DNA of 5,640 bases from Actinomycetota bacterium (GCA_013821525.1 JACDGR010000238.1:1-5640); one strand, 5' to 3'; shown: positions 1-5,423, counted from the stretch's first letter. Made by a program: numbers and translations. Notes: a model not told the origin generated them from the sequence alone.

Positions 1-44
1 CTGATGATCTGCTCCGGCGTATGCCGGCGTCTCGCATATCCCAT
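1..44 (-). CDS. IS3-family transposase OrfA, N-terminal fragment (runs off the left edge)
   Basis: Fourteen codons are visible from an ATG at 44-42, reading MGYARRRHTPEQII. The segment RRRHTPEQII is characteristic of the start of IS3-family OrfA proteins, where a helix-turn-helix that binds the element ends follows. In this family OrfA is normally joined to the DDE integrase-like OrfB by programmed -1 frameshifting; none of that part is in view. A strong AGGAGG lies at 62-57, 12 bases before the ATG, which is rather long spacing; a second GGAG lies very close to the ATG. The identification rests on a short but distinctive motif, so the family is fairly secure while the subgroup is not. Confidence 0.68.
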   Translation of the reverse strand, partial: MGYARRRHTPEQII

Positions 45-118
45 CGCTCCGATTGTCCTCCTTGCCCGTGACTGGGCAGTAAGACTCTCGAAACGACCGG
101 ACCGACCTCAGGGGGCCA
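1..118 (-). mobile_element. End of an IS3-family insertion sequence (rest lies left of the window)
   Basis: Read on the minus strand, the element begins at 118 with TGGCCCCCTGAGGTCGG, so on the plus strand it ends in CA. The TG...CA boundary is the usual form of IS3-family ends. Inside this end lie a purine-rich ribosome site and the first codons of an orfA whose N-terminus matches IS3-family transposase subunit A. The adjoining sequence (119 onward) is the interrupted coding frame of an unrelated flavodoxin-like gene, which is what places the boundary. The base-exact end and the 3-4 bp target duplication (candidate bases starting at 119) cannot be confirmed because the other end is outside the window. 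Confidence 0.72.
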
Positions 119-228
119 TGCCAATCAGGCGAGGGCTTCAGCGTGCAGTTCACATAGAGAGCGCGCAGATCGGTGAAGTCCCATCTACTGGAAGTGCAGA
201 GTTCGCGTTGCTGCTCGGAAAGGTTCAT
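119..228 (-). pseudogene. Flavodoxin-like NAD(P)H-dependent oxidoreductase, 5' fragment cut by the IS
   Basis: From an ATG at 228-226 the minus strand encodes MNLSEQQRELCTSS followed by RWDFTDLRALYVNCTLKPSP. The pattern DFxDLRALYVNCTLKPSP is the first beta-strand and phosphate-loop entry of the flavodoxin-like FMN reductases, which normally continue with a Ser/Thr-rich FMN-binding loop and total roughly 200 residues. Here the frame reaches the IS end after about 36 codons, and the sequence beyond 118 is no longer flavodoxin-like. The start is supported by AGGAG at 241-237, eight bases upstream. The remainder presumably lies on the far side of the element, outside the window. Such proteins transfer electrons from NAD(P)H through FMN in the cytoplasm; the substrate cannot be predicted. 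Confidence 0.68.
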
Positions 229-484
229 GTGGTCGGCTCCTGGATGGGTGACCTCTATCCGATCACGAATTGCGACGAATCGTTACGTTCTTCGCACGCT
301 CGCCCGCTGGTCTCGACGCTAACTCGGACCCGGCGCAGCGATGTCGTTACGCGCCGTTTGGTGACAAGCGCAACGATGCTCCGCCAGGCAGCGAATCTCG
401 ATTTGAGTTCCGCTGTTCAGGCGTGAAGGACGCTCGCCCAAACAAGATCCTTGACGCTTGGGAGCCTTCGAACCGGCGCGGGTC
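229..484. other. Intergenic stretch with no recognisable gene
   Basis: This stretch separates the minus-strand flavodoxin-like fragment from the plus-strand promoter at 485. Open frames exist on both strands, but none gives a recognisable domain, a signal peptide or a convincing ribosome site. It should hold the promoter of the interrupted oxidoreductase on the minus strand, but I see no convincing -35/-10 pair there; only the ribosome site at 241-237 is clear. Confidence 0.5.
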
Positions 485-514
485 TTGACCTGCGACGCAG
501 ACACGGAATACGCT
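485..514 (+). promoter_or_regulatory. Promoter for the secreted protein, leaderless type
   Basis: A -35-like TTGACC (485-490) and a -10-like TACGCT (509-514) are separated by 18 bases. The GTG start at 522 follows the -10 by seven bases, so transcription would begin at or beside the start codon. No Shine-Dalgarno sequence precedes that GTG. Leaderless mRNAs with a TAnnnT box about seven bases before the start codon are common in actinobacteria, so the missing ribosome site and the box position support each other. Confidence 0.6.
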
Positions 515-521
515 CAAGTCT

Positions 522-1151
522 GTGCGCTCCTGGGCGATAAGCACGCTCGTAGCGGCGTCCTCAGTCGTCGTTCTGGTGCCGCTTGTTGCGCGACCATCAT
601 CCGCGGCGACCGGTCAGCCACTGCCGCTCGCTGGTCGGGTGCTGCGCGCGGGAGAGTTCCCCGGCTTTATCCCGAAGCAGCAGCCCAGTGCGCTGACGGA
701 CGTAGCGGCATGGAACAAGGTTGCCCCCTCTGGCGGCGTCGACGTGCGGGCACGTCTTATGCGCGAAGGGTTCGTCGCGGGAGTCAGAGAGGATCTGACC
801 TGGACGAAGGGGAACGACCGTGGCGCTCTCTCAGCTGCGGTCCGGCTTGGTTCGCCCACAGCAGCGCGAGCCGAGATCGCCCAACAGCTACGCGACTTCC
901 ATGCGGAGGTAGGTCACCGCGGCGTCTTGACCTACACCGCGTTTGCGGTGCCGGGCTTGCCAACCGCGCACGGCTTCACAAAGACAGCCAAGGATGGCGC
1001 GGGTCATAACATCATTTGGGCTGACGGCCCCTTCATTTACCACGTCGGAGTCGGTTGGGGTGCGCAGGTGACAGACAAGCCCACACAGGGGCAGTTGATA
1101 TCTGCCGCCCGAACCCTCTACTCACGAGTTCACGGTCGCGCCGCTCCATAG
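522..1151 (+). CDS. Secreted protein of unknown function with Sec signal peptide
   Basis: The 209-residue product begins at a GTG. Residues 1-29 form a Sec signal peptide: a short basic start (Arg2), a hydrophobic core of Val, Leu and Ala (about 5-23), and a likely cleavage site after SSA or SAA at 26-29. There is no lipobox cysteine, so the mature protein of about 180 residues is probably released or loosely wall-associated. The mature part holds no cysteine and no catalytic motif I recognise. It alternates predicted helix (ARLMREGFVAGVREDL; ARAEIAQQLRDF) with strand-like segments, including NIIWADGPFIYHVGVGWG at about 163-180. The start is preferred because the signal peptide follows it at once and a leaderless promoter is in place. 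It appears to be transcribed alone; the next gene has its own upstream signals. Confidence 0.8.
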   Translation: MRSWAISTLVAASSVVVLVPLVARPSSAATGQPLPLAGRVLRAGEFPGFIPKQQPSALTDVAAWNKVAPSGGVDVRARLMREGFVAGVREDLTWTKGNDRGALSAAVRLGSPTAARAEIAQQLRDFHAEVGHRGVLTYTAFAVPGLPTAHGFTKTAKDGAGHNIIWADGPFIYHVGVGWGAQVTDKPTQGQLISAARTLYSRVHGRAAP

Positions 1152-1333
1152 CCGAGCGAACGGGCTTCGGGGAACATTTACGAACGCGCTCGCCCACGCG
1201 ACGGCTGTTGGCGGCACGCTGCGATTGCTTTGGTCGCGTTCACCCGCGGTCTGCTCGCCCTCGCGATCGCCTGGATCGGGAACGTTGCTCGTGAACGGCG
1301 TGTTCGCGCGCTCCGGCCGCTGAAGGTTTCCCG

Positions 1334-1354
1334 TTGACACCGAGCGAGTAGGAT
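1334..1354 (+). promoter_or_regulatory. Possible promoter or ribosome site before the SPW-like gene
   Basis: A perfect TTGACA (1334-1339) and a TAGGAT (1349-1354) lie just before the ATG at 1361. TAGGAT ends six bases before the ATG, the usual place for a leaderless -10 box, but only nine bases separate the two hexamers, too few for an ordinary sigma-70 promoter. The AGGA inside TAGGAT (1350-1353) could instead be a Shine-Dalgarno sequence with seven-base spacing. The two readings cannot be separated by eye. Confidence 0.35.
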
Positions 1355-1360
1355 CGCGGC

Positions 1361-1741
1361 ATGCTCCGGCAGGGACCCATCCCACTCTTCATCCACGGCA
1401 TGATCGAGTACATCGCAGGCGTGGCGTTCATTGTCGCGCCGTTCGTGCTCAAATTCGACTCGGGCACGGCGAAGGCGGTCTCGATCGTCTTCGGTGTCCT
1501 GATCCTCAGCGTGGCCGCCTCGACCGACGCGCCGACGGGGCTTTCGCGCTCGATCCCGATCAAGGGTCACGTCGTGCTCGACTTCGTCGTCGCAGTGGCG
1601 CTCGTCGCGTCACCGTTCCTCTTCTCGTTCACCGGCGACGGCAAGGCGACGGCGTTCTTCATCGCGCTCGGGATCATCCATCTTCTGTTGACGATCGCGA
1701 CGCGGTTCCTGCCGCGCGTAGCGTCGACCGCCCCCAGCTAA
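1361..1741 (+). CDS. Small membrane protein with two SPW-like repeats
   Basis: The 126-residue product is a four-helix membrane protein built from an internal duplication. Unit 1 (about 15-56) reads IEYIAGVAFIVAPFVLKF, then a polar turn, then SIVFGVLILSVAA. Unit 2 (about 73-115) reads LDFVVAVALVASPFLFSF, a Gly/Asp turn, then FFIALGIIHLLLTIATRF. The APFVLKF and SPFLFSF segments occupy the place of the SPW signature in the SPW-repeat family (Pfam SPW), here with the tryptophan replaced by phenylalanine. There is no signal peptide or soluble domain. The family has no established biochemical function. The ATG at 1361 is the first start in frame and is backed by AGGA seven bases upstream or by a leaderless -10 box. 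The gene is alone on this strand and faces the GNAT remnant. Confidence 0.82.
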   Translation: MLRQGPIPLFIHGMIEYIAGVAFIVAPFVLKFDSGTAKAVSIVFGVLILSVAASTDAPTGLSRSIPIKGHVVLDFVVAVALVASPFLFSFTGDGKATAFFIALGIIHLLLTIATRFLPRVASTAPS

Positions 1742-1830
1742 GCGTCCTTTCGCTCCTCGAACGCGCATCGTTCACGGGTGGCTGTCTGAACGGAACGCAT
1801 CGAATGATTCGCCCAGGCGACCGATCTTTC

Positions 1831-2030
1831 TCAGGGCCGTGGCCACGTGAGCGTGCTGCCGATGACCAGTTCGACTCCGCGTTTGGCAGCGTTCACGAGG
1901 CTCGCGCGCGTCGCCAGTAGGGCGAGGCCGCTGCCGCGGTAGTCACGCAGCGTTCCGGTCATGTCGGTGCTGGCGACGCTCTGGTACTCGATTGATGCTG
2001 TCCCGAGCTGCGTACGGCCCCGCCGGATGT
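1831..2030 (-). pseudogene. GNAT acetyltransferase remnant
   Basis: The minus strand carries ASTDMTGTLRDYRGSGLALL followed by ATRASLVNAAKRGVELVI. This matches the central GNAT block: strand beta4 ending in TGT, the pyrophosphate-binding loop R/Q-x-x-G-x-G/A (here RGSGLA) and the helix after it, which together hold acetyl-CoA. The N-terminal strands are missing upstream, where the diguanylate cyclase begins, and the frame stops right after GVELVIGST, before the usual Asn-containing strand and the LGF-type end. A different frame just beyond the stop reads ATALRKIGRLGESF, which could be the displaced C-terminus after a frameshift, but this is weak. About 60 codons remain against roughly 150 or more in a whole enzyme. 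I read it as a decayed gene, not a functional acetyltransferase. Confidence 0.6.
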
Positions 2031-2058
2031 TCTCATGGTTCAAGGTCGCGTTGCCGAT

Positions 2059-2062
2059 GGAG
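2059..2062 (+). promoter_or_regulatory. Shine-Dalgarno site favouring the GTG 2068 start
   Basis: GGAG lies five bases before GTG 2068 and eleven before GTG 2074. The alternative ATG at 2035 has only a bare GGA seven bases upstream. This is the main reason for choosing 2068 as the cyclase start. Confidence 0.45.
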
Positions 2063-2067
2063 AACGG

Positions 2068-3486
2068 GTGAATGTGCTGCGAAAAGTGCGGGAGAGTCAC
2101 TCTGTTTGGCCCGTGTGGCTGCCGGCCTGTGGCCTGGTGCTGCTGCTGTTGGCGAGTGTTGGTGTCCAGCTTGGGCGGGTTGATGCGGCTGGCCGGAACG
2201 ATCTTCGGGAGCGTTTTGCGCTTCGCACTGCGCTTGCAGCGCAGTTCACCGAGTCGTTCGTCGGCGAGCTTCGGGCGCGCCAGCGGACGCAGGCAGGGCG
2301 TTGGTTGTCAGACCGGGTGATTTCGGCGACGTCGTTTGATGAGGTCGCAGGCTCGTTTGGGTTTGACGCTGCGGTACTGCTGGACAGCCGGGGGCGCGTC
2401 CTTGCTGTGCTGCCCCGCAGCCCTGACCTTCTCGGTACTCCGATCGCGCAGAAGTACCCCCACCTGCGAGAGGCGATCGCCGGGCGTGCGGCGCTGTCGC
2501 CGATCGTGCTTTCGGCTGCTCGGCGGCAGCCGATCGTGGCTTCCGCTGTGCCATATCAGGCAGCGGCGGGGCGGCGGGTCTTCAGCGGCGGCTTCCAAGT
2601 CGCGAACACACCCCTGGGTGCGTACTTGCGGACGACGGCTTCGATCCCGGGTTCAGCGTTCGCGCTCGTCGATGACACCGGCAAAGTGGTTGTCGGCAGC
2701 GATCGTGCGGCAGCAGCGGGAGCAGCAGAGGTCCTTCGCGGCGAGGCCAGCCGGTCTGGCTACTACGTGGTTAGCGAGCCCGTGAACGGTGCTCCCTGGC
2801 GGATCAGCGCAGCCGTGCCTGCAACGGCCCTCTACGCTCCCTTGAGGCACCATCGTCTTTTCGCCCCGCTGCTGTTTGCGGCACTGAGCGGCGCCTCCCT
2901 GCTGGCGCTGCTGTTCCTCTACCGGCTGCTGCGCCGAAAGGACGAACTTCACCGTCTCTCGAGGATCGACCCGCTGACCGGGCTGATCAACCGGCGCGCG
3001 CTCCAAGACGCCTACCAGCAGCGTCTTGCCTACCAAACACGGTACGGCGGACGAGAAGGAGCCCTGTTGGTCATCGACCTTGACAACTTCAAGCAGGTCA
3101 ATGACCGCCACGGCCATCAGGCGGGCGACCGAGTATTAGTCGCAGTCGCGCGCACCCTTCAGAGCATTCTGCGCGAGTCCGACTTGGCTGTCCGTCTCGG
3201 GGGAGACGAGTTCGCGATCCTGCTCCCTCGAGCAAACGCCCTGCAAGCCTCGATCGTGGCGGAGAAGCTGAGAGTCGGCTTCAACAACATCGCTTCCGCA
3301 CCGACAAGCGTCTCCGTACACGCCAGTATTGGAGTCGCTCTCGAAACCGAGACTGAACCTTCGCTCGACGCGCTTCTGTCGGCCGCCGACGAAGCCATGT
3401 ACCGCCAAAAACCCGCAGACTTGCTGGTCAACGGCGAAACACGACAGGCTCGGTCGCGGCACGGGCACGGGTTGGCGCATTGGTGA
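2068..3486 (+). CDS. Membrane diguanylate cyclase with Cache-like sensor and GGDEF domain
   Basis: It makes the second messenger c-di-GMP from two GTP. Counting from GTG 2068 (472 residues): membrane helix 1 at about 14-35; an extracytoplasmic region at about 36-263 with two PAS-like lobes typical of a double Cache sensor (for example FGFDAAVLLDSRGRVLAVLP and SAFALVDDTGKVVVGS); membrane helix 2 at about 264-286; then a GGDEF domain from about 292. The catalytic features are intact: DPLTGL (301-306), metal-binding IDLDNF with Asp337, and GGDEF (378-382). RESD (369-372) lies five residues before GGDEF, the standard RxxD inhibitory site, so product inhibition is likely. There is no EAL domain. 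A basic tail of about 25 residues follows the domain. GTG 2068 has GGAG five bases upstream; an in-frame ATG at 2035 adds 11 residues but has a poor ribosome site and enters the GNAT remnant. The ligand is unknown. Confidence 0.93.
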   Translation: MNVLRKVRESHSVWPVWLPACGLVLLLLASVGVQLGRVDAAGRNDLRERFALRTALAAQFTESFVGELRARQRTQAGRWLSDRVISATSFDEVAGSFGFDAAVLLDSRGRVLAVLPRSPDLLGTPIAQKYPHLREAIAGRAALSPIVLSAARRQPIVASAVPYQAAAGRRVFSGGFQVANTPLGAYLRTTASIPGSAFALVDDTGKVVVGSDRAAAAGAAEVLRGEASRSGYYVVSEPVNGAPWRISAAVPATALYAPLRHHRLFAPLLFAALSGASLLALLFLYRLLRRKDELHRLSRIDPLTGLINRRALQDAYQQRLAYQTRYGGREGALLVIDLDNFKQVNDRHGHQAGDRVLVAVARTLQSILRESDLAVRLGGDEFAILLPRANALQASIVAEKLRVGFNNIASAPTSVSVHASIGVALETETEPSLDALLSAADEAMYRQKPADLLVNGETRQARSRHGHGLAHW

Positions 3487-3813
3487 ACGCCAGGCCCTGG
3501 AGCTAAACCCGGTAACCGGGAACGGGAAAGGAGGGGGGCAAAAGCACCCTCCCAAACCGCGCACCGGAACGCTTCGTTGTTCGCTATGAAGAACGCGCAC
3601 GGGTGGGAAACGGCTGGCGCGGAATCGGGTTTCTACGTGCCGGTCGGCGGGTCGAAATCGTCCCGGCCGAGGAAAGCTTCAGCCTTGACCTAGAAGGTCT
3701 CAGCCAGACCCGGTCGTTGCATCGAACCCCTGCCCCTCCTGTATCTGATCCGGCGCGGCCGGCTCCCCCAGAAGGGGGTACGCAGCATCCCCATTGGGGA
3801 CGATGACTGCTTC
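3487..3813 (+). other. Gene-free structured intergenic region, candidate 5' leader of the Tat unit
   Basis: Beyond the hairpins at 3490-3552 the stretch holds GGC-GGG...CCC-GGCC around CG-AAAT-CG (3646-3668), GACCT-AGA-AGGTC (3687-3699), CCCCC-AGAA-GGGGG (3765-3778), and a long hairpin at 3782-3810 in which GCAG/CTGC closes TCCCC-ATT-GGGGA. TGATCCGG occurs twice (3746-3753 and 3821-3828). A GTG frame at 3603-3806 and an ATG frame from 3586 are open but have weak codon bias, poor ribosome sites and no recognisable domain, so I do not call them genes. No known riboswitch core is recognisable by eye. A weak promoter-like TTGCAT (3717-3722) has TGTATC 17 bases later. Confidence 0.5.
3490..3552 (+). 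terminator. Hairpin cluster after the cyclase, possible terminator
   Basis: Three inverted repeats follow the TGA at 3484-3486 directly: CCAG-GCC-CTGG (3490-3500), CCCGG-TAA-CCGGG (3508-3520), and GGAGGG (3530-3535) with CCCTCC (3547-3552). The third can extend inward by GC/GC around an AAAA loop. None is followed by a T-run, so this would be a terminator of the U-less kind often assumed in high-GC genomes. Alternatively the cluster is the first part of the structured region that runs on to 3925. Confidence 0.5.
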
Positions 3814-4878
3814 ATGGGGGTGATCCGGTCATGGTTGCTCGGCCGAGGAAGCCGCAGCGCGTCGCTGAGGTCTGATCAACCGGGAAACGGCTCTCCGCTG
3901 GAGGAGCGGGCCCCTTTGCGGGGGCTCAACTCCTCTGTCGGCGGGGAGCACGCCCGGAACGTCGGTCAGACTGTCGACGGTGGCGTTGCCTGCGGCTCCC
4001 CCGGCCGAACGGCCGGCGAGAAGAAGTTCTCGCGCGTCGCCTTCCTCGGGGCGGGAGCGGTCGCGGCAGCTGGAATCACCGGCGTCTCCGCACCGCGGGC
4101 AAAGGCGGCCGGCCAACTGCAGGTTTGGAGCCTCAGCCCTCACGAGAGCAGTCCCCCCGGCTGCGGCTGCGGCGCCTGCACCGCCTGTCACCTGCACGCA
4201 ACCAACAAAATCTTCGCGAGCGCCTCAGACGCTGACTCAAACCGCGCGCACCCCCACTGCAGGTGCGCGATCCTGCCGCTTGCTCTGGTCGACGAGAGCG
4301 TTTACAACGGCCTCTTTGTCACGGGCGGCAGTCGGGCCTCGGTCGATCGGCGGCAGCGCTGGGTGCAGGCAGTCCTCGCGCATGCTCCCGCGCTTCCGGA
4401 TGCGCCCCTGCAGGTGGTTGAGAGCGACCCGTCACCCCCTCGCCCCGATGAGCCCACGCCTACGGATACACCCAAGCCGAACTCGCCCTCAGGCCACCCT
4501 GTCGACCACACCAGGCAGGCGGTGCTCGGGAAGCTTTCGATCCACAACGATGCAGATGGTTTCCGCGTCCTGAAGCTCATGATCAACGCGCCCGAGCCGC
4601 TGCGTACCCAGCTCGAACTCCAGCGGGCAGGCAAGCGCCTCGCGCGTAAGGCAGCCGTCACGATCAGCGGTAAGCGCAGCCTGAAACTGCGCCTGCCACG
4701 GCAGACCAGCGCAGGCTACGCGCATCTGCAGCTCAAGCTACGGGACGAATATGGAAACACACGAACGATCGCGAGAGAGATCTACGTGCCGGCCGACAGG
4801 CACTCGCCGCAGCCGATCGCCCCGAGGCCCCACAACGGACGGACTCACCCAAAACGAAAGCGAGCAACACGTGCCTAA
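3814..4878 (+). CDS. Exported Cys/His-cluster protein with Tat-like signal and Ig-like C-terminal domain
   Basis: Counting from ATG 3814 (354 residues): a long N-terminal region (1-69); a Tat-like signal, KKFSRVAFLGAG and a weakly hydrophobic Ala/Gly core (70-95), with likely cleavage after AKA (96-98). The second Arg of the SRRxFL consensus is Val. A cysteine segment follows: GCGCGACTACHLHATNK (116-132), giving Cys117, 119, 122, 125 with CTACH as a CxxCH, then RAHPHCRC (144-151). Next comes a Pro/Thr-rich linker (about 202-230) and a beta-rich domain (about 237-333, AGKRLARKA, LKLRLPRQT, LQLKLRDEYGN) resembling the Ig-like repeats of actinobacterial exported proteins, then a basic tail. The start is uncertain: TTG 3916 has AGGAG nine bases upstream and gives a more normal signal length (320 residues). 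The cysteines could hold a metal, Fe-S cluster or heme; folding before export would suit Tat. I do not know its function. Confidence 0.8.
   Translation: MGVIRSWLLGRGSRSASLRSDQPGNGSPLEERAPLRGLNSSVGGEHARNVGQTVDGGVACGSPGRTAGEKKFSRVAFLGAGAVAAAGITGVSAPRAKAAGQLQVWSLSPHESSPPGCGCGACTACHLHATNKIFASASDADSNRAHPHCRCAILPLALVDESVYNGLFVTGGSRASVDRRQRWVQAVLAHAPALPDAPLQVVESDPSPPRPDEPTPTDTPKPNSPSGHPVDHTRQAVLGKLSIHNDADGFRVLKLMINAPEPLRTQLELQRAGKRLARKAAVTISGKRSLKLRLPRQTSAGYAHLQLKLRDEYGNTRTIAREIYVPADRHSPQPIAPRPHNGRTHPKRKRATRA
3895..3925 (+). promoter_or_regulatory. Ribosome site and alternative TTG start, each in a hairpin loop
   Basis: CCGCT (3895-3899) and AGCGG (3905-3909) pair exactly around GGAGG (3900-3904). 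Immediately after, GCCCC (3910-3914) and GGGGC (3921-3925) pair around a six-base loop that contains TTG 3916-3918. If TTG is the true start of the Tat substrate, its ribosome site and start codon sit in adjacent loops. If ATG 3814 is the start, these are merely coding bases. Confidence 0.35.
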
Positions 4879-5038
4879 TGTCGGACCTCCGGAGATTCTC
4901 ATCCTCCTCGTCGTTGGGTTCATGCTCTTCGGCGCCAAGCGGCTACCGGAAATGGGACGCGCGCTCGGACAGAGCATCCGCGGCTTCAAAGAAACCGTAA
5001 CCGCCGTCCGCAGCGACGACCCGCCTCAGTCTTCCTGA
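4871..5038 (+). CDS. tatA: TatA-type twin-arginine translocase pore subunit, minimal form
   Basis: The 55-residue product has the full TatA layout: a short N-terminus with PPE (6-8), one membrane helix (ILILLVVGFMLF, about 9-20), the hinge FGAKRLPE (20-27) and an amphipathic helix along the membrane (MGRALGQSIRGFKETVTA, about 28-45), ending in a short polar tail. TatA multimers form the conduit that moves folded Tat substrates once TatC recognises the signal. The GTG at 4871 is chosen because TatA begins almost at its membrane helix; the ATG at 4751 in the same frame would add 40 unrelated residues. The start overlaps the upstream stop (TAA 4876-4878) by eight bases, so translation is probably coupled. 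No TatB or TatC is in view. TatA is commonly 60-90 residues; this one has almost no charged C-terminal tail. Confidence 0.9.
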   Translation: MPNVGPPEILILLVVGFMLFGAKRLPEMGRALGQSIRGFKETVTAVRSDDPPQSS

Positions 5039-5040
5039 GG
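5024..5040 (+). terminator. Hairpin over the tatA stop codon
   Basis: CCTCAG (5024-5029) and CTGAGG (5035-5040) pair perfectly around TCTTC, and the TGA stop of tatA (5036-5038) is inside the second arm. No T-run follows. It is a reasonable end for the two-gene transcript, though a stem spanning the last codons would be opened by ribosomes. Confidence 0.4.
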
Positions 5041-5142
5041 TCCCCCATGCGTCAGCATCGAACCTCTGATGCATCGGGTCAGCGTCGAAATCTCGACTCC
5101 ACTGTTCGACTACTTGACCACCCCCACGGGGCAGGGATGATT

Positions 5143-5163
5143 CGCTGAGCCAGCGCTGAGTCA
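5143..5163 (+). repeat. Imperfect tandem CGCTGAGYCA with 11-bp period
   Basis: CGCTGAGCCA (5143-5152) and CGCTGAGTCA (5154-5163) match at nine of ten bases, with one base between them. The 11-bp period is the same as that of the CAGGCACTG pair further right, though the sequences differ. Confidence 0.35.
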
Positions 5164-5423
5164 AGGGATCCGGCGCCTAGATGATGCGCGACCGGCTGGC
5201 TGGCTCTCTCACCGCCGGCGTTTAACGCAAAGAGTTGTTCACAGCTGCTAGACGCACCTCCCCTTCAACCTGGCGTGACCTCCAGCTTGTCGACTCGTCT
5301 TGAAACGTTTGTGCCTCTTGTCGTTCTTTATCGCCCGATTGTGAAAATGCCAGCACGCTGAGCGGTTCGGGCCACCAATTCCATCCACGCGCCAACGCGA
5401 CACAACGGGCGTAGTGGTGCGTT

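Noticed and set aside
1..20. Hammerhead-like CTGATGA at the first bases
   Set aside because: It is antisense to the orfA codons and no GAAA core or stems follow.
4..426. 140-residue plus-strand frame at the left edge
   Set aside because: It runs antisense through the IS end and the flavodoxin-like fragment, and shows no domain or signal of its own.
3490..3720. c-di-GMP class I (GEMM) riboswitch next to the cyclase
   Set aside because: The segment AAAGCTTCAGCC, with a GACCT/AGGTC stem and CAGCC after it, superficially recalls the 3' half of GEMM, but the conserved GCACAGGGCAAACC-type core and GACGCAAAGCC are absent. A covariance-model scan would decide.
3646..3760. RNase P RNA, from GAGGAAAG at about 3668
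   Set aside because: The motif is not followed by the usual TCCGGGC, and the later conserved partner strand of P4 is absent.
3603..3806. 67-residue plus-strand frame from GTG 3603
   Set aside because: Weak codon bias, no ribosome site, no recognisable domain, and it runs through strong hairpins.
3740..3960. c-di-AMP (ydaO) riboswitch
   Set aside because: ATGGGGGTGATCCGG resembles the GGGGTGAATC element, but the paired GGGGAACCCA and the CCGTCAGCTAACC segment are missing.
4156..4275. Phage Mu F-type head protein, from the HPHCRC motif
   Set aside because: HPxCRC is typical of MuF domains, but the upstream helical region is lacking and the protein has an export signal with no phage genes nearby.
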